Assembly (NCBI GenBank): GCA_021396245.1
Contig: WNYE01000004.1
Location: 62,001-126,000, forward strand
Source of the DNA: Sporothrix humicola
Lineage: Eukaryota; Ascomycota; Sordariomycetes; Ophiostomatales; Ophiostomataceae
Length of the DNA: 64,000 nucleotides
Reading direction: 5' to 3'
In this document: one piece after another, positions 9,957-20,671 of the stretch
How positions within the stretch are numbered: position 1 is the stretch's first letter
Layout of the letters: every line of letters starts with the position of its first letter
The notes under the pieces: model-generated
Databases searched by the model: none
What the model saw: only the letters and a program-made list of their open reading frames with translations
What the model was told of the DNA's origin: nothing
Position numbers and translations under genes: made by a program

Positions 9957-11281
9957 GGTGGGTGGGAGGGGGTGGTTTGAATTCGAAAGTGTGTTGGGTG
10001 GAAGTGCAAAAGTTGAAAAGTGCAAAGCTTGGGCAAAATCAACCGTCAGCACGTCAGACGAGGCTGCGTGTGGCGCTCTTTCACTTTTTTGGCGTGCGTT
10101 TTGCTTTTGGCGGTTGTGCGCTTCGATCGAGATTTAGTGGGGCGTTTCTCACTCTTTTTTCGCACTCTATTTTCTGCACCTTCTCCTGCCTGTTCGTACT
10201 CCAGCCAACAGCCAACTGATCCTGCCGTTTTGGAAGGATTCCTAAACACCATCATCTGCTTTTCACGTGAAATAAGCACTTCAAACGTCACTATGCTTTA
10301 ACGTCGTATCTCATATGCGTCTGTCGTCTGTCGGAGACACATGCAAGTCTCGTTTCCGACAAATTTCTGTCAATGCTGGTCTTTTTCGATTGAAGTCTCC
10401 TGATCTTTTTCGATCGACAATTTGAAAGACCAACAGTTTTTCGCTTTTGTAGCCTTGCCAACGACTTTTCCTCTTTTCGTCGGGACTTTTTGCATATTCC
10501 CTAGCCTTTCGCACTCGTCCGAGTCTGCGCTATTGTAGACCAGAGAATCGAAAGGGGGTGCCTAGAAATAGCGGCTCAACAATGCTTGTAGAGTAGAAAT
10601 AATAGCACCCTCGTCGTAAATCTTGCCTCCCAAATTCCTCGACTGGCTCTTTCCTCGCTAAATATCGTGTGTTGGTTACCGTCGGCCAAAGCCTCGGCAG
10701 TAGCGCGTTGCCTTTGCACTTTCCTTTTTCGCCGTCGTTGCACTTGCCTTGTTAGCACCCCCCAGCTCGTTCTTTCCTTATTTCTTTCGAGCTACTTAAC
10801 CCCCCCTGCCCTAACAACACTGGACGATCCACGCTCGTCATAGGCCAATGCCCTCCACCTGACCTCCACATCCAACTCCGCGTCTTAAGTTGTCTCTCGA
10901 CTCTCTCCACGCCAGCTCCACCTCCACTCTTCCTGTCTTCCCCATCCTCGTTTCCTAGGTCCTTTTCTTGTTTCTCATCTTCCTTCAAACTCCTCATGGG
11001 CTGCACGAATTCTTGATCTGGATCCTGCATTGACTTGGAACCAGCATCGACGGAATGGTTCTCTGTGGAAGGTGACTTTCTTTCCTTTTTCTTATTGTCT
11101 TATTCTATCCGTCCCTTTGTCTCCATCCCTTACGACGACAGCTCGACCTTTTAAGAAGCTCGCCAACCTCGTCCACTCGCCCGCACCCTGATTTACATTT
11201 CTTTCAACTCCTCTCTTTCGTCGCCCATTATCGCCAACTTTCACTAATTGCTTCACTTTTCTCAACTCCTCCAACTCCATC
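9957..11281. promoter_or_regulatory. divergent intergenic region POP4 / acyltransferase
   Basis: 1.3 kb between two divergent starts; no gene seen. Toward the acyltransferase the plus strand is C/T-rich. Two six-codon upstream frames, 10996-11016 and 11056-11076, precede the acyltransferase ATG. They would act as uORFs if transcription starts 5' of them, which I cannot tell. Confidence 0.45.
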
Positions 11282-14032
11282 ATGGCTGAACCAGACGACG
11301 ACCCCTCGCGCGACGAGGCCCCCGACATCAAGATCCTCGGCGACACCATCTCCTTCCAGCCCAGCGGCGTCGAGCTGCCCACCGGCAATCTAAATGCCCG
11401 CGACAAGGACGACACCCGCGAGGAGGCCCTTATGAAGCCCATGCACAGCTTCCGCGCCGAGCCGCTGCAGTTCCTGCGCCAAGTGTCGCTCTACGTCTCG
11501 GGCACGGGCTGGCGCGCCTACGACAATGTCATCGGGCAACCTATCTTTTACCCCGGTTTCACGGACAACATGAAGACGGCCGTTTTATCGGCACCGCTCT
11601 TGCGGCGGCGGATCGCCGAAATGGCCGAGCTCGAGGTCGCCCGCGAGGAAAAGGCCGGCTGGCTCCCGCCGCCCGACGCGGCCGACTACGAGCAGAAACG
11701 CACGCGCCGCCGCGCGCAGATCGCCTCGTGGCTCGCCGAGCTCGCCGACCAGTGGACCGACCGCATGATTTGCAAGTTTGAGAGCAAGGCCTTTATCCGC
11801 GGCGCCTACTACTTTGTCACGCAACTCTTGACGCGCGCCTATCACCAGGGTATTCATGTGGCGAGCGAGGACGTCGTCATGCTGCGCAAGGTCGCCGAGC
11901 GCGCCCAGCACGCCAAGCAGAGCATCGTCTTTCTGCCCTGCCACCGCTCGCACGTCGACTATGTCGGCCTCCAGCTGATCTGCTACCGCCTCGGCATCGC
12001 TACTCCCGTTGTCGTGGCCGGCGACAATCTCAACTTCCCGCTGGTCGGCAGCTTTTTGCAGCACGCGGGTGCCATGTACATCCGCCGCTCGTTTGGCGAC
12101 GACATGCTGTACACGACGCTTGTGCAGTCGTACATTGACACGATGCTGCAGGGCGGCTTCAACTTGGAGTGCTTCATTGAGGGCGGTCGCTCGCGCACGG
12201 GCAAGCTGCTTTCGCCCAAGTTTGGTATCCTGGGCTTCATTCTCGACAGTCTGCTGTCTGGCCGTGTTGAGGATACCATTATTATTCCAGTCAGCACGCA
12301 GTACGACAAGGTCATTGAGACCGAGGGCTATGTGACAGAGCTGCTGGGCCAGCCGAAAAAGGCAGAGAACCTGTCCGATTTCCTGACGGGCGGCTCCTCT
12401 GTGCTGTCCCTCAAGCTCGGCCGCGTCGACGTGCGCTTCCACGATCCCTGGAGTCTGCGCAGCTTCATTGATGAGCAGCTCGTCCGTCTGACAGGCAAGC
12501 CCTCGGCGCCACGGCCACCACCCACCAGCCCTCAGGGCGGCCGCCGGTCCTCGCGCACCAAGAAGCAGCAGGCCGAAGCCGCAGCCGCAGCGGCAGCCTC
12601 TGGCGACGTCAGAAAGACAGCGGCGACCGACGCGAGCGCCGACAAGCCGCCGGCCAACCCTTCAGCCCCGCCCCTGGACCCGGCCGTGCGCCAGAAGCTG
12701 CTGCGCACTCTCGGCTACAAGGTTCTGGCTGACATCAACGACGTGTCGGTGGTCATGCCGACTGCTCTGATTGGCACCGTTCTCCTTACTCTGCGCGGCC
12801 GCGGTGTCGGCCAGTCGGAGCTGATCCGCCGCGTGCAGTGGCTCACGACACGCATCCGCGCCAAGGGCGGCCGCGTCGCCCACTTCCACTCAGCCTCTCT
12901 CCCCGACATTATCGACCGTGCCCTCGAGGTGCTCGGCAAAGACTTAGTGGGCGTCATTGGCGGCCTTGCCGAGCCTGTCTACTATGCCGTCGACCGCTTC
13001 CAGCTCTCCTTTTACCGCAACATGACCATCCACCTCTTTATCTCCGAGGCCCTCGTCAGCGCCGCCATGTACACGCGCATCAAGCAGGGTGGCGGCCCCT
13101 CCAACCAGGACATTTCGTACGAGGCCTTGTACGACCAGGTCTTGTTCCTGTCGACGCTCTTCCGCGGCGAGTTTATCTTTGCCAGCGAGGGTCTCGAGGC
13201 CAACCTGGACCGTACGCTGCGTGGCCTCGAGGCCGACGGGATGCTGCACCTGGAGCGTGCACCGGCCGGCCCCGACGGCACGCCCGGCAAGATTGCCAAG
13301 GTGGGCCTGTCAGACCTAGAGCGCACCTCGGGCCGCGAGAGCTTTGACTTTTATTGTTTCCTCATCTGGCCGTTTATCGAGGCCAGCTGGCTCGCCGCTG
13401 TTTCGCTGATGGGCCTGACGCCGCCGCTGGGTGTCAGCGACGACATCTGGATCGAGGTGTCGAAAGCGCAAAACAGTGCTCAATTCGTAAGTCAAGTTAC
13501 CCTACTGATTTTTTATTGTTCACCGCTAACTGTGTAGCTCGGCAAAACTCTCTACCACCAGGGCGACCTCTCCTACTTTGAGGCCGTCAACAAGGAGACC
13601 CTCAAGAACGCCTACCAGCGGTTCCAGGAGGAGGGCATCGTCAAGGTCGTCCGTTCCAAGGACGACCCCAAAGCCAGCCAGCCGCGACTCCAGCTGGACC
13701 CCGAATGGCGTACACCGCGCGACCCAGTGACGGGTGAGCTCAAGCCTGAAGGCAAGCTCTGGGCCTTTACGGACAAGATCGCCGCCAGCCGCCGCGAGGG
13801 CAAGAACCGGCGCGACGGTGCTACCGTCAGCACGCGCGTGCTGGCCCTTGCGGACCGCGTGGGCGCGCGCCTCTTTGACGAGGCCATCAAGGCGGGCAAC
13901 TCTGCGCCGGCGGTGACGGCCGACAGGAGTGGCAGCGACTCCAAGGACTCTGATTCAGATAGCTCCAAAGGCAAGGGCCGGCGGCGGCGGCGGACACTCG
14001 ACCGGCAGAAGCCGCCACCGGCGAGGATGTAG
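11282..14032 (+). CDS. PlsB-type glycerol-3-phosphate / dihydroxyacetone-phosphate acyltransferase
   Basis: Exons 11282-13486 and 13538-14032 give about 899 residues. The enzyme transfers an acyl chain to glycerol-3-phosphate or DHAP, the first step of glycerolipid or ether-lipid synthesis. The catalytic block HRSHVD (residues 221-226, the HX4D motif), the substrate block FIEGGRSRTGK (about 298) and the later PVSTQYDKV (about 336) place it in the PlsB/GPAT/GNPAT family. A low-complexity insert of Ala, Ser and Lys at about 410-450 interrupts the C-terminal half. An apparent TAG stop at 13535-13537 is really the 3' splice site of a 51-bp intron (donor gtaagt, branch gctaac). The last three residues are ARM, which fits the PTS1 peroxisomal consensus [SAC][KRH][LM], preceded by a basic Ser-rich tail. 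This hints at a GNPAT-like peroxisomal DHAP acyltransferase, but GPAT is not excluded. Convergent with PAN6. Confidence 0.9.
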
Positions 14033-14473
14033 AGGGGGAGGCAATGAATGGAAAGAAAGACGCCTCACTAACTGTATTAACATCGATTGTAGTACTTTAT
14101 TCAGTAATATGTAAATAAGTTTTAGATAACCATCAATTATCACTAATTAGGATATAAGGAATACTAAAAGTACAGCCGTAAAGAAGAAGGCAACGCAGAT
14201 ATGCTCAGTGACATGTAATGAAAATGAAATAGAAACGAAATAGCGTTACAGATGGTGTCCTCAATATGCTCGCCATATCTTTTTCTCTTTTTTTGTGTCA
14301 AGTCATCGCGCCTTTGATGCTTGTGAGGTCTTCCGTTGGTGAAAATGCAAGAAAAATGCAGTAAAAAGCAAATGCTCAATGTCCGTATGCTCGCTGTTTA
14401 TGGAAACTCCATGTCTTCCTCCACCAATGCAAACTTTCGTCTCTCCAGCACCTCCAGCACCTTCCACTTCGTC
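14033..14473. other. convergent spacer acyltransferase / PAN6
   Basis: 440 bp between two converging stops. AT-rich, probably both 3' UTRs; no gene seen. Confidence 0.5.
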
Positions 14474-15787
14474 CTACTTGGGCTGTATGATAATGTTGTC
14501 AATCAACCGCACCAGCGGCCCGCCACTGTGGCCCAGGTCCTCGCCGGGCTGTGGCTCCTCCACGGGCAGCATCCGCACTGCACCGCTCAGAATGGCGCCC
14601 TTCTTGGAGTCGACCCGCTGGTCGCCCTTGAGCTCCTCCATGGTGTCCGCCTCGGACAGCGAAATGTAGTCAATCTCGAACAGGGCCCGCTTGTGCGGCG
14701 GGAGCTTCTTTTGCGCAGCCAGCGTCTCGTCCGCCACGCGGTGCGCCGCCGCCAGGATCTGGTCGTGGGTCAGGCTTGAATCGCCCGCAGCAGCAGCCTC
14801 GGCCGCCAGCAGCGAACGTCTTAAAACGTTGGCCACGGCCCGCCGGCGCGTGCCCAGGTACACATTGCGCGAGCTCAGGGCCAGGCCGTCGGGCTGCTCG
14901 CGCACCGTCGGGCCCACAACCAGCCGCAGGGGGATGGCAAAGTCGCGCACCATGCGCTTGAGCACGACCGTCTGCTGTACGTCCTTTTGGCCAAAGTAGG
15001 CCGTCTCGGGCTGCACAATGTGGAACAGCTTCATGCAGACCGTGGCGACGCCTCTAAAGAATGTGGGGCGGCTGGCGCCTTCGAGCAGCGTGCCGACCGG
15101 TGTGATCGTCACGAAACTGCCGGGCCCATTGACCTCTTGGCTTGGTGGGCCTGACGGGTACATTTCGGCCGTCGTGGGGGCAAAGACAGCTTCAATCTGC
15201 CCCTTGGAGTCATTCAAAGTGGCCTGCAGCTTCTGCAACTCCCTGCCGTCCGCCTCCCAGGTCCGTGGGTAGCTCCCCAGATCCTCGTGGACGCCAAACT
15301 GGGTCGGGTTGACATAAATGGTGACGACGACGGCGTCGTTGTCACGAGCGGCTGCCCGCACCAGATCCAAGTGGCCCTCGTGCAGCGCGCCCATCGTCGG
15401 CACAAGACCCACAGTCCGGCCGGCCAGCAGCTGCTCACGGCGCCAGACACGGAGACCGGCCACCGTCCGGAACACGCGGATGAATGTGCCGGGGATCGTG
15501 TCCTGGCCGTCTTCGGCAGGGGTCGGTTCGGCCACGGTGACAGGGGTGGGCTGAGGAGCGTGTGCCGCCTTCTGACGGGCTACGGCGGCCGCACTGGCGG
15601 CGGGCGTGCTGTGGAACTGGCGTGCTGCCGTCTTTGACGTCGCCGACGTGGACAGGCTCCGGCCGGTGACGGCCATCTGGGCGACAGGGGCCATCACAGC
15701 ACGGCGCCCCACTGTGAGCTCCACTGCCGTCAGCGACGAGCTTCTGGTCGCAGCTCTCGCCGCCGTGGTCATGCCGCTGCGGAACAT
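14474..15787 (-). CDS. PAN6: pantothenate synthetase (pantoate-beta-alanine ligase)
   Basis: A single exon for 437 residues from the ATG at 15787. It joins pantoate and beta-alanine with ATP to make pantothenate, the precursor of coenzyme A. The PanC domain starts at about residue 103 and shows the HIGH-like ATP motif PTMGALHEGH (130-139), then YVNPTQFG, YFGQKD and the KMSKS-type LALSSRN. Bacterial PanC is under 300 residues; the extra about 100 N-terminal residues here are rich in Arg, Ser, Ala and Thr with almost no acidic residues for the first 80, as in a mitochondrial presequence. A TTG-opened extension to 15817 is not needed. An insert of fungal type follows the EMYPSGPP segment. Confidence 0.95.
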   Translation of the reverse strand: MFRSGMTTAARAATRSSSLTAVELTVGRRAVMAPVAQMAVTGRSLSTSATSKTAARQFHSTPAASAAAVARQKAAHAPQPTPVTVAEPTPAEDGQDTIPGTFIRVFRTVAGLRVWRREQLLAGRTVGLVPTMGALHEGHLDLVRAAARDNDAVVVTIYVNPTQFGVHEDLGSYPRTWEADGRELQKLQATLNDSKGQIEAVFAPTTAEMYPSGPPSQEVNGPGSFVTITPVGTLLEGASRPTFFRGVATVCMKLFHIVQPETAYFGQKDVQQTVVLKRMVRDFAIPLRLVVGPTVREQPDGLALSSRNVYLGTRRRAVANVLRRSLLAAEAAAAGDSSLTHDQILAAAHRVADETLAAQKKLPPHKRALFEIDYISLSEADTMEELKGDQRVDSKKGAILSGAVRMLPVEEPQPGEDLGHSGGPLVRLIDNIIIQPK

Positions 15788-17299
15788 GTTGTCGATTTTG
15801 TGGGAAAAAAAGGACAAAAAAAATCAATTGAATTGATGTGAACGAAGAAAAAAGAGTGTCGCGTGCGTGTGTTTTTGCAAGGTCACAGCTACCCTTGGCT
15901 GAAGCTTTTTTTCCTCTCACAATGTTGTGAGCTGTAGTTGTGCGGTCAATTGAAGTTGGGTGAGGATTACCTGCCGAGGGAGAGAAGAAGAAAAAAAAGG
16001 AAGAGAAGAAAGATGGGGGAGTCACCCGAGGATAAAATTTTCATCCACAAAATATGAAGCCGAATTTTGGACATTCTGAATATTACAGCGTAGTTGTAGG
16101 ACGGATGCTTCTTAGGAGGTACATCGTACTTGCCGTTAATGGACTAGCACATGTGATTAGTCACGAGAGGTCCTGTCTCCTGTCACGTGTGTCCATTCTA
16201 CTCCGTAGACTTTCTGACATTGATGTTTAGTGATGTTTTGTTTCTGACAGCCCTATGGCGCTAGTACATTCACTTACACGGATCTCCAACGACATCTCGT
16301 GTACTCCGTACCCACAAGAGAAAGGCAAGTTTTCGCATCTCTGTTTCTTGTTTTGATTATTTTTCAATCTTATCATGGTGATAAATCGTAGCCTTTGAAT
16401 ACTGTATGCCTTTGATTTGTGAATATTTACGTTAGTTGGAGGCTATTCTTACCCAAAAAAAATAATAAAAATAATAAAAAAAGATAATAGATGGTCAATA
16501 GGACGAGGCGGTCACATCATTTCATTTTCAGTGAAACTCAAAGAGCCAGGCTACTCCGTGCATTTACATCCATTGTCGCAGCCAGGCACGCGGTGGCAAG
16601 GCCGCGTTGAAACCGCCTGGCCCAATCAGCACAAAGGCTTTTAACCACCCTAGCCACCCTCCTTCTCCTGTCCATCAGGACCCCTCCGCCTCACACACCA
16701 AGGTTTCCCAACACCCCAAAGACCTGTCTCTATCAGGTACCGAGTCTTTTTGGCAGCTCTTTCCGTGCGTGCGCGCGCAAGGTGGGAAGCTGGAGTGAAA
16801 GGCACTATGAAGCTTGTTAGGGCATTGAAGTTGTTGGAAATGTAAACTTGGTCTAGAAGAAGAGATGGTGCTGGCCATGTAAATAATAGCATTTGTATAA
16901 AGGAACAACTGGGTATTGATATCGACTTTTCATTCGAATGGGTCAATACACTATGATGACTCTATTTTATTTTCTTCTTTGCTTGTTATTAACCATGCAG
17001 GACACGAGCCGAACCTCTACACAACAGGACGGCCTATTTACCAACTGAGAATATCTAACAAGTTCTGCCAGGCTGGCGCCTTGCTTGTTTGTTTCTTGCT
17101 CCGTACATGATTGAGGAGCGTAAATGGGACGGCCAGGTTATAGAGCATTAAGCTCAGCAAAGACGATGACAGAAGGAAAGAAGGAAAGAAGATACCACCA
17201 TTTCCATGTATATACAAGGACGACTCATGGCTCGTAAGCTACCTTCTCCACATCCTTTACATTATCAATATAAAGTCAGCCGTCCGCTTGTCACTCCTA
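15788..17299. other. spacer upstream of PAN6
   Basis: 1.5 kb with no recognisable gene. It holds a TGTCACGTGT E-box-like site at 16191-16200, AT-rich DNA at 16440-16490 and a short GAAGGAAA repeat at 17173-17192. The small open frames overlap on both strands and I do not support any of them. Confidence 0.45.
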
Positions 17300-17594
17300 C
17301 TAAGAAGACGGTTCCTCGGTCTGCTGCTCGATGAAGGCCACCATCTCTCTGGCATCGGCGGCAATCTCCTCTGTCGTCATAGCCGGGTTGTCGCTAGTGT
17401 TTGATGTCTCATGAAAGTTAGAGGTGAGTTTACCATTATGAAATAAAGGTGCTTCAAAGCCAAGAAAGAGAAAAGAATAACAGAGTAATAAAACAAGTAC
17501 ATACATTGTCTTGGTGGTGGGAGCCAAGCTGTTCGTCAGCCCAGGCACCGGCTTGAAGGACTAAGATGTCCGTGTTTGCAACATTGTCAGCCAT
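17300..17594 (-). CDS. mini-gene family member A, unknown function
   Basis: Not a family I recognise. Exons 17594-17505 and 17407-17300 on the minus strand give about 65 residues. The 97-bp intron has a gtatgt donor, a CTAAC branch site and a GAG acceptor. Exon 1 carries NTDILVLQAGAWADE; exon 2 carries EEIAADAREMVAFIEQQ. Both motifs recur, split by a phase-0 intron at the same place, in the two mini-genes at 20.3 and 23.0 kb. That repeated architecture is why I call a gene this small. No signal peptide, membrane helix or known domain is seen; the C-terminus is acidic and ends in SS. The 11 bases AGGCCAATCCC upstream of the ATG nearly match those upstream of the second ATG in member B, supporting this start. 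Confidence 0.6.
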
Positions 17595-20310
17595 GAGAGG
17601 GGATTGGCCTTGATCACGGATAGAAATTAATGGGGAGGATAGGTTGTAAAGAAAATTGACGCAGTGAGACCGAAGAGGGTTTTTGAATTGTAAAAAAACG
17701 AATTCAGAATGATATTGTAAATTAAGGATTGCAATCTTTTTGAATGAAGCATGTCTAGAAGAAGGAAAGAAGGAGGGAGACGGAAAAAAGGCATCTTGAG
17801 GGAAGAGGTAGGAAACAGAGTCACTTTAAATAATCAAAAGATCGTTTCACCTCGAGGAGGAATGCACTCTTTGTTAAACGAAAAAAAATTGAAAATTGTA
17901 GCCGGTTGAGAGGTGGTGGGCAATTGAGATATTCGAACAAATCTGTTTGGGACCCCTATCGTTGTAAGGCGCTGTAGGTACGCCGGAAGGCGCTGTGGAT
18001 GTGCTGTGAGCCCCTACTTGTGACGACACTTGAGGCACTTTTCCCCTTAAGGTCACCGACTGGCCATCACAGTGCAGAATCTGCTCAGGAAAGAGCGAGC
18101 TGGCTGTACTGACGAGAAAAACGAATAGACCTGCAGGCCTGTGTTCGTACTGTACGGGGTGTATGCCCCAACCGCCTTCGGCCCTTTATCTACCTACCAA
18201 AAAATACTCGAACGTGGTGGAGGACAGAGGCCTTTCATTGCCCCCTATTCGATTGGAGTGTCAGTGAACTTAGCGAAATCAGCGCCTTGTGTCTCCAGCG
18301 ACTTTAACGTTTCCAACGACCTCTTGCGACCTTAGTTCCCCCTACGAATTCAACAACTCCTTCTCTGCCCAAGTGAAAAGCTTGGTGCAAAAAAGAAGAG
18401 AAACATTAATCAAAGAAATTTGGCTCATTTTGCAGTTAACCTGGCAAGATGGCCAAGTAGAACATACACTCACTGTATAGCATTCACACTATGCTCCTCG
18501 TTTTACTGAGCAATACTGCGGAAGCATGATACTGTTGCCCACGCGCACATGTTGTTTGTTAGCATTCAATGAAAGGACCCATTACCAAGAGGCTGGTGTA
18601 GCTCTTCTATAATTTTGCCATCTACGTGATTGCTACGCCCAGAAGATGTGATAATGTTAATGATTTTGAAAACGAACCTGCCTAATTAAAAAATTCAAAA
18701 CGGGAGGTAATGTGTATTGTGAATAATATTTTCTTTGGTTTATAAAGCCGCCGCATTTTCTTTGGAGGAAAGAAAAAGGAGAGGGGAAATAGGAACAATT
18801 AGAGAGTGAGTGGTTTGTATTTTCTTGATTTCTTTCACATTTTCTTTACCGTTCATCTTTGTACTTTCTCCCACCCGACAAGCGCTTTGCAGGACGATCA
18901 ACAGAAATTCTGTGTAAGTACGTAGACACAGACGGGAACTAAAATTTAAGCTGCGGGTACGGTAAAGCTAGTGGAACACGCTTGTCTCGCCTGTAATTCA
19001 ACAACATGTGTGTCACACGGAACATGAGGGGCATGGTCTCGAGTATTCAATGTTACTGTGCAAAACGGACACTTCTTTCACTTTGGATAGTTTTCTTTAC
19101 AAAAAATGTGTTCAATTGATGGGTCGCTCGTTTTTACTTAAGACTGTGTGCTTTTCTTTTTCTCCGGTGAGAGTCGACATCCTTGCAATCCGTGGTCCAA
19201 TAGCGGTTGTCTCTACTTGCACTTTTAGATAAGCGATGCCATTGGGCGAGGGTTTGGCAGGATGGAAGGAGTGACCAAATGGCTTTTTTTTTTTTAGCAG
19301 TGGGAACATACAGGAGCGGGAAAGCTTCATCGTCAACTTCATCGCCAACACATATTTGTAGGTTTTAATTCTCCATGATTCTTGAATACCTTCAAATTTC
19401 AAAACTGCCCGCTGAACTATCTGACCTCCTACCACACACATACCTACTGCTAGCTGGACCTATCCTCATTATACCGTTCTACACGGGCAATCGATTCCAG
19501 AGCATCGGGGGCATTTTTTTTTCTGGCAGAAGCGTTGTCAAGATTCGGCACCCCATGAAAGTCAAAACAGAACTAAGGCTGTGGATTTCAGAGGAATTAT
19601 AATGAAATCTTACGAAAATAATGGCCTGAGAGCTATTGACAAATCTGCTCGTCGACAGGCAGGCGGTGAAAACAACCTTCCCTTCCCATAGCCAAAGGCA
19701 CTTGTTTTCAAAACTGCAGTCGAATTTACGGCTGGCTGGGAGCTCGTCCATCCGCCTTAAAATCTTTTGAACGAGCGAGGCTACTTCTAATCGGGACACT
19801 TCACGGGACGCTACTTCTCATCGAGACAGTTTACGGGACGCTAAACCTACTTTGGACACTCAATCGCACTTCAACTAGACACATCAAACATCCTTTTGTG
19901 CAAAAAAAAACGACATGAACTAGGTCACTGTGCATCAAGTGGTGACTTTTTTATATTTGTGGATACCCACCTCGCTGCATTGTAACACTACACATTGCAT
20001 GCGAGTGGTACTCCGCATACATTTTTTGCATCTCGACTACACCGGAATATTACTTAAAGAAGACCAGAGCATGGCGTGAAAATAAAAAAGAAAACAAGAC
20101 AGGAGGCAGCACGGCAGGTCGAGGGATGATGGATTGCCTCCCCTGTCAGGACTGTAGGATGGCCTTCCCTTCTTTTTGACATGTCCAAATAGAAGGACTC
20201 TCGGTCTTCATAAATTCTGGGTCTCCCCCATACTTTTGACACAACCGAGTCTTTACGACTCTTCATTCTCTCACCCTGTCTCTCACCTTTACAGACATTT
20301 CACTCCAATC
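17595..20310. other. gene-poor spacer between mini-genes A and B
   Basis: 2.7 kb with no gene I can support. It contains a 30-bp tandem duplication at 19780-19839, an 11-T run near 19283 and moderately AT-rich DNA. A minus-strand frame at about 19479-19799 is open but has only an internal ATG and no recognisable domain. The block CCCCATACTTT at 20226-20236 recurs upstream of member C. Confidence 0.4.
19780..19839 (+). repeat. 30-bp tandem duplication
   Basis: Two units, 19780-19809 and 19810-19839, each run from GCTACTTCT to ACGGGAC with a few mismatches. A partial third unit (GCTAAACCTACTT) follows. Function unknown. Confidence 0.8.
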
Positions 20311-20671
20311 ATGCAAACCTCAGAGCAACATCCCCAGGGCCAATCCCTCACCATGACAGTCGAGATCGAGAACACCTACGTGCTTGTTTTGGGTACTGGC
20401 ACATGGGTTAGCAAGAAAGACTCCAAGAACCCGGTTCGTTTAGTTTCCTTTTTATTTTGGCCTTTTGCCTTGACAAATGATCAATGGTCTTATTTTTATT
20501 TTGATATTGTGTTGTTAACCAATATCTGTTCTTTATTCACAGCAACCTCAGCCATCGTGTACCAAGAAGTCTCCTCGAACGCCAGAACGGATTGCAGCAG
20601 ACGCACGCGCCATGACGGAGCTTCTCGAGAAGATGCAAAAGAGGAGGAGGGAGAAGGCCGCCACTTGGTGA
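20311..20671 (+). CDS. mini-gene family member B, unknown function
   Basis: Exons 20311-20433 and 20543-20671 give 83 residues, or 69 if the second in-frame ATG (20353) is used. The second ATG aligns with the start of member A, together with the preceding AGGGCCAATCCCT context, so I favour it biologically; the span given takes the first. Exon 1 has ENTYVLVLGTGTWVSK, matching NT-x2-L-x-L-x2-G-x-W of the other members. Exon 2 has PERIAADARAMTELLEKMQ followed by a run of Arg and Lys, and ends in Trp. The 109-bp intron is phase 0 (donor gttcgt, weak; acceptor cacag). No signal peptide, helix bundle or known domain is seen. The basic, helix-prone C-terminus could bind nucleic acid or protein, but I do not assign a function. 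Confidence 0.6.

Noticed and set aside
11282..13537. Acyltransferase ending at the TAG at 13535-13537
   Set aside because: That TAG is the end of a 51-bp intron (gtaagt, gctaac, tgtgtag); the frame goes on in good coding sequence to 14032.
15788..15817. Ten-residue N-terminal extension of pantothenate synthetase
   Set aside because: It would start on TTG; the ATG at 15787 has a good context and starts a presequence-like peptide.
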